DNA of 64,000 bases from Timonella sp031979385 (GTDB lineage Bacteria > Actinomycetota > Actinomycetes > Actinomycetales > Cellulomonadaceae), in NCBI GenBank assembly GCA_031979385.1, contig DALZEF010000004.1:62001-126000 (forward strand), read 5' to 3'. Below, one piece after another: positions 8,228 through 16,954 of the stretch; the stretch's first letter is position 1; the number at the start of each line of letters is the position of its first letter. A program made the translations under genes and the position numbers. The notes under the pieces were generated by a model. It saw nothing but the letters and a program-made list of their open reading frames with translations, was not told where the DNA came from and ran no database searches.

Positions 8228-9547
8228 CTATCGGGTTGCCGCTGCTGCGGCGTGGGCCGCAGCGGGCAGAGCCTCAATGATCCGGTTGATCACTGCGTCA
8301 TCGTGCGCGGCGGAAACGAACCAAGCCTCGAACACGCTCGGTGGGAGCGAGATGCCCTGCTCAAGCATCGCGTGGAAGAACGGCCCATACCGGAACGTGT
8401 CGTTGGCGAGGGTATCGGCGTAGTTGTGGCTTCCGTGCTCGGCGGCCTTCTCCCCGAACATGACGGAGAATAGCGTGGCCGCACGCTGAACCCGGTGGGG
8501 GACACCCGCTGTGGTCAGCGCCTCGGTGACAGCCTCGCCCACCGCGATGGAAGCGGCCATAACTGAGTCGTACACGCCCTGATCGGCAGCCTCAAGGGTG
8601 GCCAAACCGGCGGCAACGGCTACCGGGTTTCCGGACAGGGTTCCAGCCTGATAGACCGGCCCGAGCGGCGCGAGTTGATCCATGATCTGAGCTGGACCGG
8701 CCAGCGCAGCAACGGGCATGCCACCACCGATGACCTTGCCGAACGTGAACAGGTCCGGGGTGAAGTCAGCGCCGAGCACCTCGTTCTCAAAGCCCCACCA
8801 CCCAGACGGGCCGGTGCGGAATCCGGTGAGCACCTCGTCGAAAATCAGCAGAGCGCCGTGCGCGCGCGTAATCCTGCGCAACCCCTCGTTGAAGCCGCGG
8901 GACGGCGGCACGATGCCCATGTTGGCGGGCGCGGCCTCGGTGATGACCGCCGCGATCTCGCCAGAGTGGGTTGCGAACGCCTCCTCGACAGCGGAGAGAT
9001 CGTTGTAGGGGAGCACCAGGGTTTCCGCGGCGGTCGCTGGCGTAACGCCTGCTGAACCGGGCAAAGCCTGCGTTGCCACGCCCGATCCCGCCTCCGCGAG
9101 CAGCGAATCGACGTGCCCGTGGTAGCAGCCAGCGAACTTGATGATCAGGTTTCGGCCCGTGACTCCGCGTGCCAAACGCACAGCGGTCATCGTCGCCTCG
9201 GTTCCGGTGGACGCGAGGCGTACTCGTTCGGCTGGGGTGATGCGGCGCTGAATGGCCTCGGCAAGGTCGACCTCGCCAAGGGTAGGAGCGCCGAACGACA
9301 GGCCACGGCTCGCAGCCTCCTGAACAGCGGCGATCACCGCAGGGTGAGCGTGGCCGAGTAACGCCGGACCCCATGAGCCAACCAGGTCAACGTATTCGCG
9401 CCCGGCCACATCGGTCACGAACGCACCCTTCGCGCTCTGGATGAAGCGTGGCGAACCGCCCACACTCCGGTAGGCGCGAACCGGTGAGTTCACGCCGCCC
9501 GGCAGGATGTGCTGGGCGCGGTCGAAAGCCTGTGAGTTGGTCACCAT
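8228..9547 (-). CDS. hemL: Glutamate-1-semialdehyde 2,1-aminomutase
   Basis: 439 residues, a PLP enzyme converting glutamate-1-semialdehyde to 5-aminolevulinate. Clear motifs: ILPGGVNSPVRAY near the start, GPALLGHAHP, STGTEATMTAVRLARG, and LLIFDEVLTGFR followed by FTFGKVIGGGMPVAA with the PLP lysine. The ATG at 9547 has AAGGAG upstream. The open frame extends to 9745 but that part is non-coding. Last gene of hemC-hemD-hemB-hemL; together with hemA it forms the C5 route. Confidence 0.97.
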   Translation of the reverse strand: MVTNSQAFDRAQHILPGGVNSPVRAYRSVGGSPRFIQSAKGAFVTDVAGREYVDLVGSWGPALLGHAHPAVIAAVQEAASRGLSFGAPTLGEVDLAEAIQRRITPAERVRLASTGTEATMTAVRLARGVTGRNLIIKFAGCYHGHVDSLLAEAGSGVATQALPGSAGVTPATAAETLVLPYNDLSAVEEAFATHSGEIAAVITEAAPANMGIVPPSRGFNEGLRRITRAHGALLIFDEVLTGFRTGPSGWWGFENEVLGADFTPDLFTFGKVIGGGMPVAALAGPAQIMDQLAPLGPVYQAGTLSGNPVAVAAGLATLEAADQGVYDSVMAASIAVGEAVTEALTTAGVPHRVQRAATLFSVMFGEKAAEHGSHNYADTLANDTFRYGPFFHAMLEQGISLPPSVFEAWFVSAAHDDAVINRIIEALPAAAHAAAAATR

Positions 9548-9636
9548 GGTGTGCTCCTTGTGTGGTTCTCGGTGAGAGTTACCTGTGGGGCGGTTGCGAG
9601 TACGCACAAGCATGTCGCAACAACGGGATAGATGGG

Positions 9637-10596
9637 TCAGAGTTGCGGCGCGACTTCGAGCGCCCAGTAGGTCAGGATGATGTCGGCGCCGGCGCGCTTG
9701 ATCGAGGTCAGGGACTCCATGATCGCGGCGGAACGGTCGATCCATCCATGTGCGGCGGCGGCCTCGATCATCGCGTACTCGCCCGACACCTGATAGGCGG
9801 CAACCGGTACGGAACTGCGGTGCGATACGTCACGCAGCACGTCCAGGTAGCTCATTGCAGGCTTGACCATGACCATGTCCGCGCCTTCGAGCAGGTCCAG
9901 ATCCGTTTCCCGCAGCCCTTCGCGCGCATTGGCCGGGTCCATCTGGTAGGTGCGGCGGTCGCCGTCGAGTTGGGATTCCACAGCCTCGCGGAACGGCCCA
10001 AAGAACGCGGAGGCATATTTGGCTGAGTACGCGAGGATGGAGACGTGTTCATATCCGGCGGCATCGAGCGCGGAGCGAATCTCGGCGACCTGACCGTCCA
10101 TCATGCCTGATGGCGCGACCACGTCTACTCCGGCCCTCGCCTGTTCCACAGCCATCGCGCAGTACAGGGCGTTGGTTGCATCGTTGTCCACGTTGCCGTC
10201 CGGTGTGACGATCCCGCAGTGCCCGTGCGACGTGAACTCGTCAAGACACACATCCGCCATGACCACAGTGCGCCCCTCGGACGCGTCCTTGGCGATGCGG
10301 ATGGCTCGATTGAGAATCCCGTCCGGTTCGATGGCGCCTGATCCGGTCTCATCGCGTACGAGCGGCACCCCAAACAGCATGACCCCGCCCAACCCAGCAT
10401 CCGCGGCGGCACGGACGGTGTCCGCGAGGCTGGCCTCGCTGTGCTGCACCACGCCCGGCATCGAGGAGATCGCAACCGGCTCGCGAGCGCCCTCCTTGAT
10501 GAACAGCGGCAGCACGAGGTCGCTCGGGTGAAGGCGCGTCTCGGAAACGAGGGCGCGCATGGCAGGGTTGGCCCGAAGACGGCGTGGGCGATCCAT
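9637..10596 (-). CDS. hemB: Delta-aminolevulinic acid dehydratase (porphobilinogen synthase)
   Basis: 319 residues. Both Schiff-base lysines are visible: LAYSAKYASAFFGPFR and MVKPAMSYLDV. The metal region MADVCLDEFTSHGHCG has Cys residues, suggesting a zinc-binding type at that site. It condenses two 5-aminolevulinates to porphobilinogen. The gene follows hemD by 10 bp and precedes hemL by 89 bp. AAGGAA precedes the ATG. Confidence 0.97.
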   Translation of the reverse strand: MDRPRRLRANPAMRALVSETRLHPSDLVLPLFIKEGAREPVAISSMPGVVQHSEASLADTVRAAADAGLGGVMLFGVPLVRDETGSGAIEPDGILNRAIRIAKDASEGRTVVMADVCLDEFTSHGHCGIVTPDGNVDNDATNALYCAMAVEQARAGVDVVAPSGMMDGQVAEIRSALDAAGYEHVSILAYSAKYASAFFGPFREAVESQLDGDRRTYQMDPANAREGLRETDLDLLEGADMVMVKPAMSYLDVLRDVSHRSSVPVAAYQVSGEYAMIEAAAAHGWIDRSAAIMESLTSIKRAGADIILTYWALEVAPQL

Positions 10597-10606
10597 GTCA
10601 GGTTCC

Positions 10607-11425
10607 TTACTGTGCGAGGGCTAGGGCGCGGGTGAGCGCGTCGAATAGTCCGGTGGTACTTGCTTGATTGGCGACGATATCCACACTCAGTCCGCACGCT
10701 TGCGCCGTGCGGGTGGTTGGTTCGCCGATGGCTACGAACGTGGGGGCATGTGGCGCGAGTTGGGGGATGACGGTGAGCGGGTCGAACTGCTTGGCGAACT
10801 CACGCACGATGCTCCCGGAGGTCAGTACTACCGCGTCTACGTCGCCGTCGCGCCAAGCGGCCAGTGCTTCGGGCGAGGCAGCGTGAGAGACGGTCCGGTA
10901 GACGTGGACGCGCTCGCAGTCGAAGCCGCGTGCACTCAGGCCGTCTTCGAGTTGGGTTGATGCGAGGTCTCCGAGAGGGAGTAGAACGCGGGGCCGGTCT
11001 TGACCGGGTGGACTCGAAGGATCAGGCCACTGCGCGAGCATTCCCGCCGCTGAGTTCTCACTCGCCTCAAACTCCGCCACGATCCCATGCTTCGCCAGAG
11101 CTTTGGTGGTTGCAGGTCCAACTGTCGCCCACCGAGTGCGCTGGGCAGTTGCCTCGACGGGTTCATCGTGACTTCGATCAAGCGATGCCACCAACTCAGA
11201 CACTGCGTTCACACTGGTCACCGCAACCCAGTCAAACTCGCCGAGCCGGGAGGTGAGGTGGTCGAGTTGAGCGCGGGTCTCGTCGGAAATCGGCTCCCTG
11301 CTGATCAACGGCGACACAATGGCGCGGCCGCCAGCGGATTCGATGAGTTCCACGAGCGGTGCGGCCCGCTCGGCGGGACGCAAAATGAGGGTGAGTGTGC
11401 CACCCAAGGCGGCGGAACTAGCCAT
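10607..11425 (-). CDS. hemD: Uroporphyrinogen-III synthase
   Basis: 272 residues of the poorly conserved HemD fold. LILRPAERAAPLVELIESAG at the start, DWVAVTSVNAV in domain 1, and VLTSGSIVREFAKQF followed by FVAIGEPTTRTAQACGL in domain 2 are the recognisable segments. It cyclises hydroxymethylbilane with inversion of ring D. The start overlaps the end of hemC by 8 bp and hemB follows after 10 bp, so the operon is tight. Confidence 0.92.
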   Translation of the reverse strand: MASSAALGGTLTLILRPAERAAPLVELIESAGGRAIVSPLISREPISDETRAQLDHLTSRLGEFDWVAVTSVNAVSELVASLDRSHDEPVEATAQRTRWATVGPATTKALAKHGIVAEFEASENSAAGMLAQWPDPSSPPGQDRPRVLLPLGDLASTQLEDGLSARGFDCERVHVYRTVSHAASPEALAAWRDGDVDAVVLTSGSIVREFAKQFDPLTVIPQLAPHAPTFVAIGEPTTRTAQACGLSVDIVANQASTTGLFDALTRALALAQ

Positions 11426-12401
11426 TGAGGAACTCCGCTGCTCCCGCCTTCAGCAGACCCTTCGCGAGTTCGATTCCCGCCGCACGCGCATCATCCTCGC
11501 TCGTCACCGGAACCGACAATGACCCGCTGATCGGTGGTCGGCTGGTCGCGTCTTGCGGGGCTTGAGCAGAGTGTGGGTCGAGAGCCGTTGCGGTCAGCTT
11601 CAACTGTCCGCCGCTCACGTGACCGTACGCGCCAACCGGTGCCGCGCAGCCAGCCTCGAGGTGCCGCAGCAGAGCGCGCTCGGCGGCCACGGCGTAGGCG
11701 GTGGGCAAGTGATGCAGTGAATGCAGCGCGGCAAACAGGCCCGGTTCCTCCTCCGCGAGGGAAGCGCGCACCTCAACGGCAAGTGCGCCCTGACCGGGTG
11801 CGGGAAGCATCGTGGTGAGCGGAAGAAGTTCGGAAATCTTGTGGTGCTTGTTCAGGCGGCGCAGGCCAGCGGTCGCCAGCACGACGGCATCGAGATCGTT
11901 GGGGGTATCGGGTTTGTCCGAGGTGGACAGTCCGGCGCGGGCGAGGCGAGTGTCAACATTCCCGCGAATGTCCACCACCTCAAGGTCGGGGCGGGCTGCA
12001 ACGAGTTGCGCGGCGCGGCGCGGGGACCCCGTGCCAACCTTCGCTCCGGGAGGGAGCAGTTCGAGTGGTTCGCCATGACGGGAGCACAGGGCGTCCTGCG
12101 GGTTCTCGCGCTCGGGAGTGATGATGACGGTGCCCTCTTGCGGTGCGGTGGGGAGGTCCTTGAGGGAGTGGATCGCGATGTCGATCTCTCCGCGCAGCAA
12201 GGCTGCACGGATCGCGGTCACGAACACGCCCACTCCGCCCATGGACGCGAGCGAGCCCGTGAGGACATCGCCGTCGGTCTTGATGATCACGAGTTCGGTG
12301 GGCACCCCGCACGCCTGGCTGATCTGGGTTGCGGTTGCTCCTGATTGCGCGACGGCGAGCGCGGACCCACGCGTGCCGATGCGAAGTTGATTGGTTGTCA
12401 C
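11418..12401 (-). CDS. hemC: Porphobilinogen deaminase (hydroxymethylbilane synthase)
   Basis: 327 residues. Family motifs: LRIGTRGSALAVAQ, DIAIHSLKDLPT, GTGSPRRAAQL, DIRGNVDTRL, and LEAGCAAPVGAY with the cysteine that carries the dipyrromethane cofactor. First gene of the hemC-D-B-L block, with a GTG start at 12401. The 236-bp region upstream (12402-12637) is AT-richer than its surroundings and should hold the promoter. It contains repeated TGTCAG/CTGACA half-sites (for example around 12487 and 12570), whose role is unknown. Confidence 0.97.
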   Translation of the reverse strand: MTTNQLRIGTRGSALAVAQSGATATQISQACGVPTELVIIKTDGDVLTGSLASMGGVGVFVTAIRAALLRGEIDIAIHSLKDLPTAPQEGTVIITPERENPQDALCSRHGEPLELLPPGAKVGTGSPRRAAQLVAARPDLEVVDIRGNVDTRLARAGLSTSDKPDTPNDLDAVVLATAGLRRLNKHHKISELLPLTTMLPAPGQGALAVEVRASLAEEEPGLFAALHSLHHLPTAYAVAAERALLRHLEAGCAAPVGAYGHVSGGQLKLTATALDPHSAQAPQDATSRPPISGSLSVPVTSEDDARAAGIELAKGLLKAGAAEFLNG

Positions 12402-12637
12402 CTAGTCATTCTTTCATTGCTGCGAGCGGAGCGGGCAAGGGGACAGAGGGGGAGACAGGCTCCGGTGTGATTTTGTTCTGAGAAATTGTCAGAAAAACTC
12501 CTTGGTGGGTTTTTCTTCGGTGCTGAAACGGTATTTCCTGTGGTGCGCTCCGAATGTTCGGAATTTATCTGACAAACTGTCTGATCAATTTAACAGTCGG
12601 AGGAGGATCGAAGCGCGGGGAAATATTTCCACAACCC

Positions 12638-14044
12638 TCAGACAATTCCCAGAACTGCTTTTCGAGTGTGAGGAATCACTGCGACGACACCGGTTCCACT
12701 CACCCAGGCTCCCGTCACGGCGAGCCCGGGTAGACCATCCACCTGTTCGGCAACGGCTGTGGATAGCGCCTTCAGCTGCGGTGTTACCGGGGCCAGGGCA
12801 TTCGGCCAGCGCTGCACGTGGGCCGTGTGAACCGTGTATCCGGACGGTTCGTAGATCTGCTCAAAATCGACTCTGGCCTGCGCTATCAGTTCCTGCTCAG
12901 ACTGATCGGCGGGCTCTCCGTGACGCCCGTAGCTGAAGCGAATCACGTGGGTGTTCTCCGGTAGCGACTCCTGCACCCAAGGCCACTTCGAGTTCACGTG
13001 GGTCGTCCCTTTGGCGCAGATGGTGCCGCCAGGAGCGATCAGCCCACCCGTGCCACGATCAGCGAGTTGAGCCGCGTCCACAACCAGAGTAACCAGCGAG
13101 ATGTCAGAGCCCGGTGGGATATCCCGTGCATTCTCAACGGCCCCGATGCCGACCTGTTTCATCAGACGGATCGCCTGCGCTGCGGGCAGAGCGAGAACTA
13201 CACGGGGTGTCACGATTGCCGGCGAATCCCCGTGTTGGCCCTCGATCGTCACCTTCCAGCCGTTCCCGGCGCGGGCAAGCCCGGATGCCGCCTGGCCGTA
13301 TGCAATGTTTCCGCCAAGTCCGCTGATCTGCTCCGCGAGTGTGCTCACCAGTTGGTTCATCCCGCCCCTGATCCCCGAAACCGCGCTTCCCGCAGGCGCC
13401 GCCGCACGGATCTCACGAACCGCTTCCGTGAGCGACCCGGCGCGTTCGAAGATCTCCCAAAACCCTGGGTGAAGTGCAGTGACATCCAGCTTTTCTGGAT
13501 CTGCAGAGTGAACGCCCCCAGCGATAGGGCGCACCAGGCGTTCCACCACGTCTTGACCCATTCGGCTTGCGACGAACGCCGCAAGGTTTGACCGGTCACC
13601 AATCGCGACGTTCATCCACTCATCCGCGCGGGCTCGTTCAATGCCCGCAGTACCGAGCGCGGCTATCAGTGCCGGGTCGGACCAGTCATAGGGAACCCCG
13701 AGGACACTTGTCTTGGGAAGCGGAAACGGCGGTCCTGAAGTGGGGAAACACCAAGCGCCACGAGGGGACGGCTGAACCACGTCGAGGCCGAGACCGGCAA
13801 TGTAGTTGGCAACCTCCACATCACGGGTGGCGAAGGACTCCGCACCAGCATCAACTGTGAGTTCGTGCCCTGAATCAAGCGCAATCCTCAGCGGGCTCAA
13901 GTACCCACCCACCCGCTGCGATGCTTCGAGGACCAGCGGTTTCACACCGTGACGTAGCAGTTCGCGGGCAGCCGTGAGGCCCGCCAAGCCGCCGCCAAGC
14001 ACGACGGCTTCGGGCTCTAACTGGACAACAGGGTCAGTGGTCAC
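12638..14044 (-). CDS. hemY: Coproporphyrinogen III oxidase / protoporphyrinogen oxidase (HemY type)
   Basis: 468 residues, flavoprotein of the amine-oxidase fold. The FAD-binding start VVLGGGLAGLTAARELL and the loop VDAGAESFATRD are clear, as is the C-terminal GLAVTGAWVSGTGVVAVI. In actinobacteria this soluble HemY normally acts on coproporphyrinogen III in the coproporphyrin-dependent route, so cgoX is an equally valid name. Start is GTG at 14044. The partner genes of that route (chdC/hemQ and cpfC/hemH) are not in the window. Confidence 0.92.
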   Translation of the reverse strand: MTTDPVVQLEPEAVVLGGGLAGLTAARELLRHGVKPLVLEASQRVGGYLSPLRIALDSGHELTVDAGAESFATRDVEVANYIAGLGLDVVQPSPRGAWCFPTSGPPFPLPKTSVLGVPYDWSDPALIAALGTAGIERARADEWMNVAIGDRSNLAAFVASRMGQDVVERLVRPIAGGVHSADPEKLDVTALHPGFWEIFERAGSLTEAVREIRAAAPAGSAVSGIRGGMNQLVSTLAEQISGLGGNIAYGQAASGLARAGNGWKVTIEGQHGDSPAIVTPRVVLALPAAQAIRLMKQVGIGAVENARDIPPGSDISLVTLVVDAAQLADRGTGGLIAPGGTICAKGTTHVNSKWPWVQESLPENTHVIRFSYGRHGEPADQSEQELIAQARVDFEQIYEPSGYTVHTAHVQRWPNALAPVTPQLKALSTAVAEQVDGLPGLAVTGAWVSGTGVVAVIPHTRKAVLGIV

Positions 14045-14093
14045 GGTGTTCCTCAGGTCTCGATGAGTGTGCTGTAGGGGCGGTTCGCCCGGT

Positions 14094-14158
14094 CAGATCC
14101 CGATTTTCTATGTTTGGCCTAGTTTTTTATTGGGCCAAACATAGAAAACCGGGATCTG
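14094..14158. terminator. Long hairpin between hemE and hemY
   Basis: 26-bp inverted repeat with a single mismatch, arms 14094-14119 and 14133-14158, 13-nt T-rich loop. It lies downstream of hemE and upstream of hemY on the same strand, so it should separate their transcripts. Confidence 0.75.
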
Positions 14159-14171
14159 GGTGTCGGGCGGG

Positions 14172-15233
14172 CTAGAGCGAGTGCACCAACTCGACGATAC
14201 GCGTGAGCACGGTCGGATCGGTGGTCGGTGGGACGCCGTGGCCTAGGTTCACCACATGTCCCGGCGCAGTGCGACCACGTGCAACAACGTCACGAACATG
14301 CGCTTCAATCACTGGCCACGGTGCGGTCAGGTATGCGGGGTCGATGTTGCCTTGCAGGGGTACGTTCCCGCCAAGTAGCGCTGATGCCTGGTCGAGCGGT
14401 GTGCGGTAATCCACACCCATCGCGGTAGCGCCGGTGTCGTGCATGGCGCTCAGGAGGTGTTCGGTTCCCGTGCCGAAGTGGATACGCGGCACCTCCAAGT
14501 CCCTGATCTGCTCAAACACAGAAGCGGAGGCAGGAGCCACGTGGGCCTTGTAGGCGTCCAGCGATAGTGAGCCGGCCCAGGAATCAAACAACTGCGCCGC
14601 CGACGCACCAGCGAGGATCTGGGTCCGCAGGAACTGTCCGGTCACGCGGGCAGACCATTGCATCAGACGTTCCCACAGGTCAGGACGGCTCAACATGAGC
14701 CCGCGTGCTCCCAGGTGATCGCGTGACGGCTTGCCCTCAACCATGTAGGCGGCGAGTGTGAACGGCGCCCCCGCGAATCCGATGAGTGGCGTACTGCCCA
14801 ACTCAGCCGCAATCAGGGCGATTGCATCGCGGATTGGGGCCAGGGACTCGTCGGAAAGCGAGAGCGACTCCAGTCGCTCGATGTCGGCTGAAGTGCGGAC
14901 GGGAGAACCCAAGACCGGCCCCACACCAGCCTTGATGTCCACATCGACGCCAGCCAACCGTAGCGGAATGACGATGTCGGAGAAGAAAATCGCGGCATCC
15001 ACGCCGTGTCGTCGCACAGGCTGCAACGTGATCTCGGCGGTCAACTCGGGGCGCAGGCAGGAGTCGAGCATCCCGACCCCTTCGCGCACCCTGAGGTATT
15101 CGGGCAGTGACCTGCCCGCTTGTCGCATAAACCAGACGGGAATATGGGATGTAGCCTCACCGCGTAGGGCGCGAATAAGCGGTGAGGAGGCGGTCTCGGA
15201 GGAAATTAACGGGTGCGTTGATGGAATGCTCAC
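14172..15233 (-). CDS. hemE: Uroporphyrinogen decarboxylase
   Basis: 353 residues from the GTG at 15233. Motifs: PVWFMRQAGRSLPEY with the substrate-binding Arg, IFFSDIVIPL with the catalytic Asp, GFAGAPFTLAAYM and YKAHVAPAS near the C-terminus. The frame stays open to 15362, but that would overlap hemA by 82 bp and adds no conserved sequence. It makes coproporphyrinogen III, the substrate of the adjacent HemY. Divergent from hemA. Confidence 0.96.
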   Translation of the reverse strand: MSIPSTHPLISSETASSPLIRALRGEATSHIPVWFMRQAGRSLPEYLRVREGVGMLDSCLRPELTAEITLQPVRRHGVDAAIFFSDIVIPLRLAGVDVDIKAGVGPVLGSPVRTSADIERLESLSLSDESLAPIRDAIALIAAELGSTPLIGFAGAPFTLAAYMVEGKPSRDHLGARGLMLSRPDLWERLMQWSARVTGQFLRTQILAGASAAQLFDSWAGSLSLDAYKAHVAPASASVFEQIRDLEVPRIHFGTGTEHLLSAMHDTGATAMGVDYRTPLDQASALLGGNVPLQGNIDPAYLTAPWPVIEAHVRDVVARGRTAPGHVVNLGHGVPPTTDPTVLTRIVELVHSL

Positions 15234-15280
15234 CCCTCGATTCTGCCTTTTAATGCACTCAATGGTTAAATCGAATTGTT
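15234..15280. promoter_or_regulatory. Very short divergent hemE/hemA promoter region
   Basis: Only 47 bp separate the two GTG starts. A TTAAAT box lies nine bases before the hemA GTG and TTAAAA on the other strand before hemE. With so little room, leaderless transcripts or overlapping promoters are likely (inference). Confidence 0.5.
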
Positions 15281-16639
15281 GTGACACTAATTTCGATGAC
15301 CGCCAGCCACCGCGAATTGGATCTCGAGTCACTTGAGCAACTGACTCGGGGTACCCATGCAATGGGTGAATCCATCGTGGCGGACTGCCCCCGCGTGAAC
15401 GGTTCCGTTGTACTCGCTACGTGCAACCGATTCGAGGTCTACCTGGACGTGGACCTCGATGTTGTCATGCCCGAGGATGCCTCGCGTGGCGTGGCTGATC
15501 TGGTTGCCTACATCACTCGTGCCGTTGAGGTGGACGCCTCGGCCGCCGCGCGGGCGTTCACGATCCGGGTTGGCAATGAGGTTGTAGACCACCTGTTCGC
15601 GGTTGTCGCAGGCCTTGACTCGCTCGTCATCGGCGAACGTGAGATCGCCGGGCAGGTGCGCCGCGCACTGCGTGAGGCGCAGGAGAAACGCACGACCACG
15701 GGCGTTCTTGAACGCCTGTTCCAGCACGCGCTGCGCACTTCCAAGTACGTGGCTTCGCGCACCCAGTTGGGTGCGGACGGTCGTTCGGTCGTGTCGGTTG
15801 GGCTCACCTTGGCTGAGCAGTGGCTTGCCGCGTGGGGCACCACCAGCGCGCTCGTGGTGGGAACAGGTGCCTATGCGGGAGCAACGGTTGCCGCGCTCCG
15901 GGCGCGCGGTGTGCGGGACATCTCCGTGTACTCCGGTTCGGGTCGTGCAGAGACTTTCGCGCAGTCACACCGCTTGACCCCCGTGGTCGACCTTGAGTCC
16001 GCCGTGGCGGACGCCGACATTGTGTTGTGCTGTTCCGGTACCGGCGGTGGTCGTGAGGTTGTGCTTGGCGACGAGTCTGGTTCCGTCAGCGCGCCTGTTC
16101 CAGTCCGGTCCTCGGTCAGTTTTGTGTTGGATTCCGCTGCTGTTGTTGCTGCACGCCGGGTTCGGGAGCAGCAGGCTGAGTCCGTGCAGGAAGCGGTTCT
16201 GCCACAGGTCATTGTCGATCTCGCGCTGCACCGGGATACGGACCCGCGCATTGCCGATATCGACTCGGTTCGCCTTGTGGATCTGTCGACCATTCGCGCT
16301 CACGTGCCAGTCGCCGATACTCAAGCCGTGGCACACGCGGTTGAGCTGCTGGGGCAGAGCGTCGAGTTGTGGGGTCTGCGCGAACTCGTCCGTTCCGCTG
16401 ATCAGTTCATCGCGCCGCTCGCTGTGGAACTGGAGGAGCACAAGGTGGCGCTGGCGCAGACCCTGCGTATCGAAGGAGTCCCGGAGAAGCAGATATGGCC
16501 ACGTGTGGTGCGCGAGTTGAGTGCTCCGTTCCATAGCCGGGTGGCGCAGTTCCGTGATCTGGTCAGGAACGGCGTTTCGGTCGAAGAGGCCGCTATCGCC
16601 GTTGGCTTTGCCAACGTTTTGGAGTTGGCGGGACGCTGA
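15281..16639 (+). CDS. hemA: Glutamyl-tRNA reductase
   Basis: 452 residues. SMTASHRELDLESL near the start, catalytic cysteine (about residue 48) in LATCNRFEVYL, GLDSLVIGEREIAGQVRRAL, and an NADPH-binding segment (ALVVGTGAYAGATVAALRARG). The first committed step of the C5 heme pathway, feeding HemL. Transcribed opposite to all other hem genes here, giving it separate control. Confidence 0.96.
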   Translation: MTLISMTASHRELDLESLEQLTRGTHAMGESIVADCPRVNGSVVLATCNRFEVYLDVDLDVVMPEDASRGVADLVAYITRAVEVDASAAARAFTIRVGNEVVDHLFAVVAGLDSLVIGEREIAGQVRRALREAQEKRTTTGVLERLFQHALRTSKYVASRTQLGADGRSVVSVGLTLAEQWLAAWGTTSALVVGTGAYAGATVAALRARGVRDISVYSGSGRAETFAQSHRLTPVVDLESAVADADIVLCCSGTGGGREVVLGDESGSVSAPVPVRSSVSFVLDSAAVVAARRVREQQAESVQEAVLPQVIVDLALHRDTDPRIADIDSVRLVDLSTIRAHVPVADTQAVAHAVELLGQSVELWGLRELVRSADQFIAPLAVELEEHKVALAQTLRIEGVPEKQIWPRVVRELSAPFHSRVAQFRDLVRNGVSVEEAAIAVGFANVLELAGR

Positions 16640-16954
16640 GCGGATCTGTCTTATTGTTTGAGACACACTTCCTGTTCATGAGAACTTTCTTTGGCGCTCG
16701 GGGCCACGAGTTTACATTGCCCATTTAACCGCTTCGACCTGCGGGTTTACCTACTCCATATTGTGTTCGTGCTGCGCGGAGCACTATTCTGCAGATTCTT
16801 TGCAGGTAAATTACTCAAATTATCCTTATGAATTTCACCCGCTCTTCGATCTTTCGGGTGTGAACAGGAGCGTTCGCACCCCCACGTACCCGCGTCCTAG
16901 GCAAGCGGGAACTCGTACCGCAGCCCTACGGCGGTAAAGAAGGACGGACCACGG
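16640..16954. other. Leader/intergenic region before the first chemoreceptor
   Basis: 315 bp, AT-rich in its first two thirds, with no gene. Close to the receptor gene it can fold into small hairpins: CCCGC 16889-16893 with GCGGG 16905-16909, and TACCG 16916-16920 with CGGTA 16932-16936, then GAAGGA before the ATG. It resembles a structured leader but matches no riboswitch consensus that I could recognise. Confidence 0.35.

Noticed and set aside
16861..16954. Possible c-di-GMP (GEMM) riboswitch before the chemoreceptor
   Set aside because: The conserved GEMM core segments are missing. Only small generic hairpins remain.
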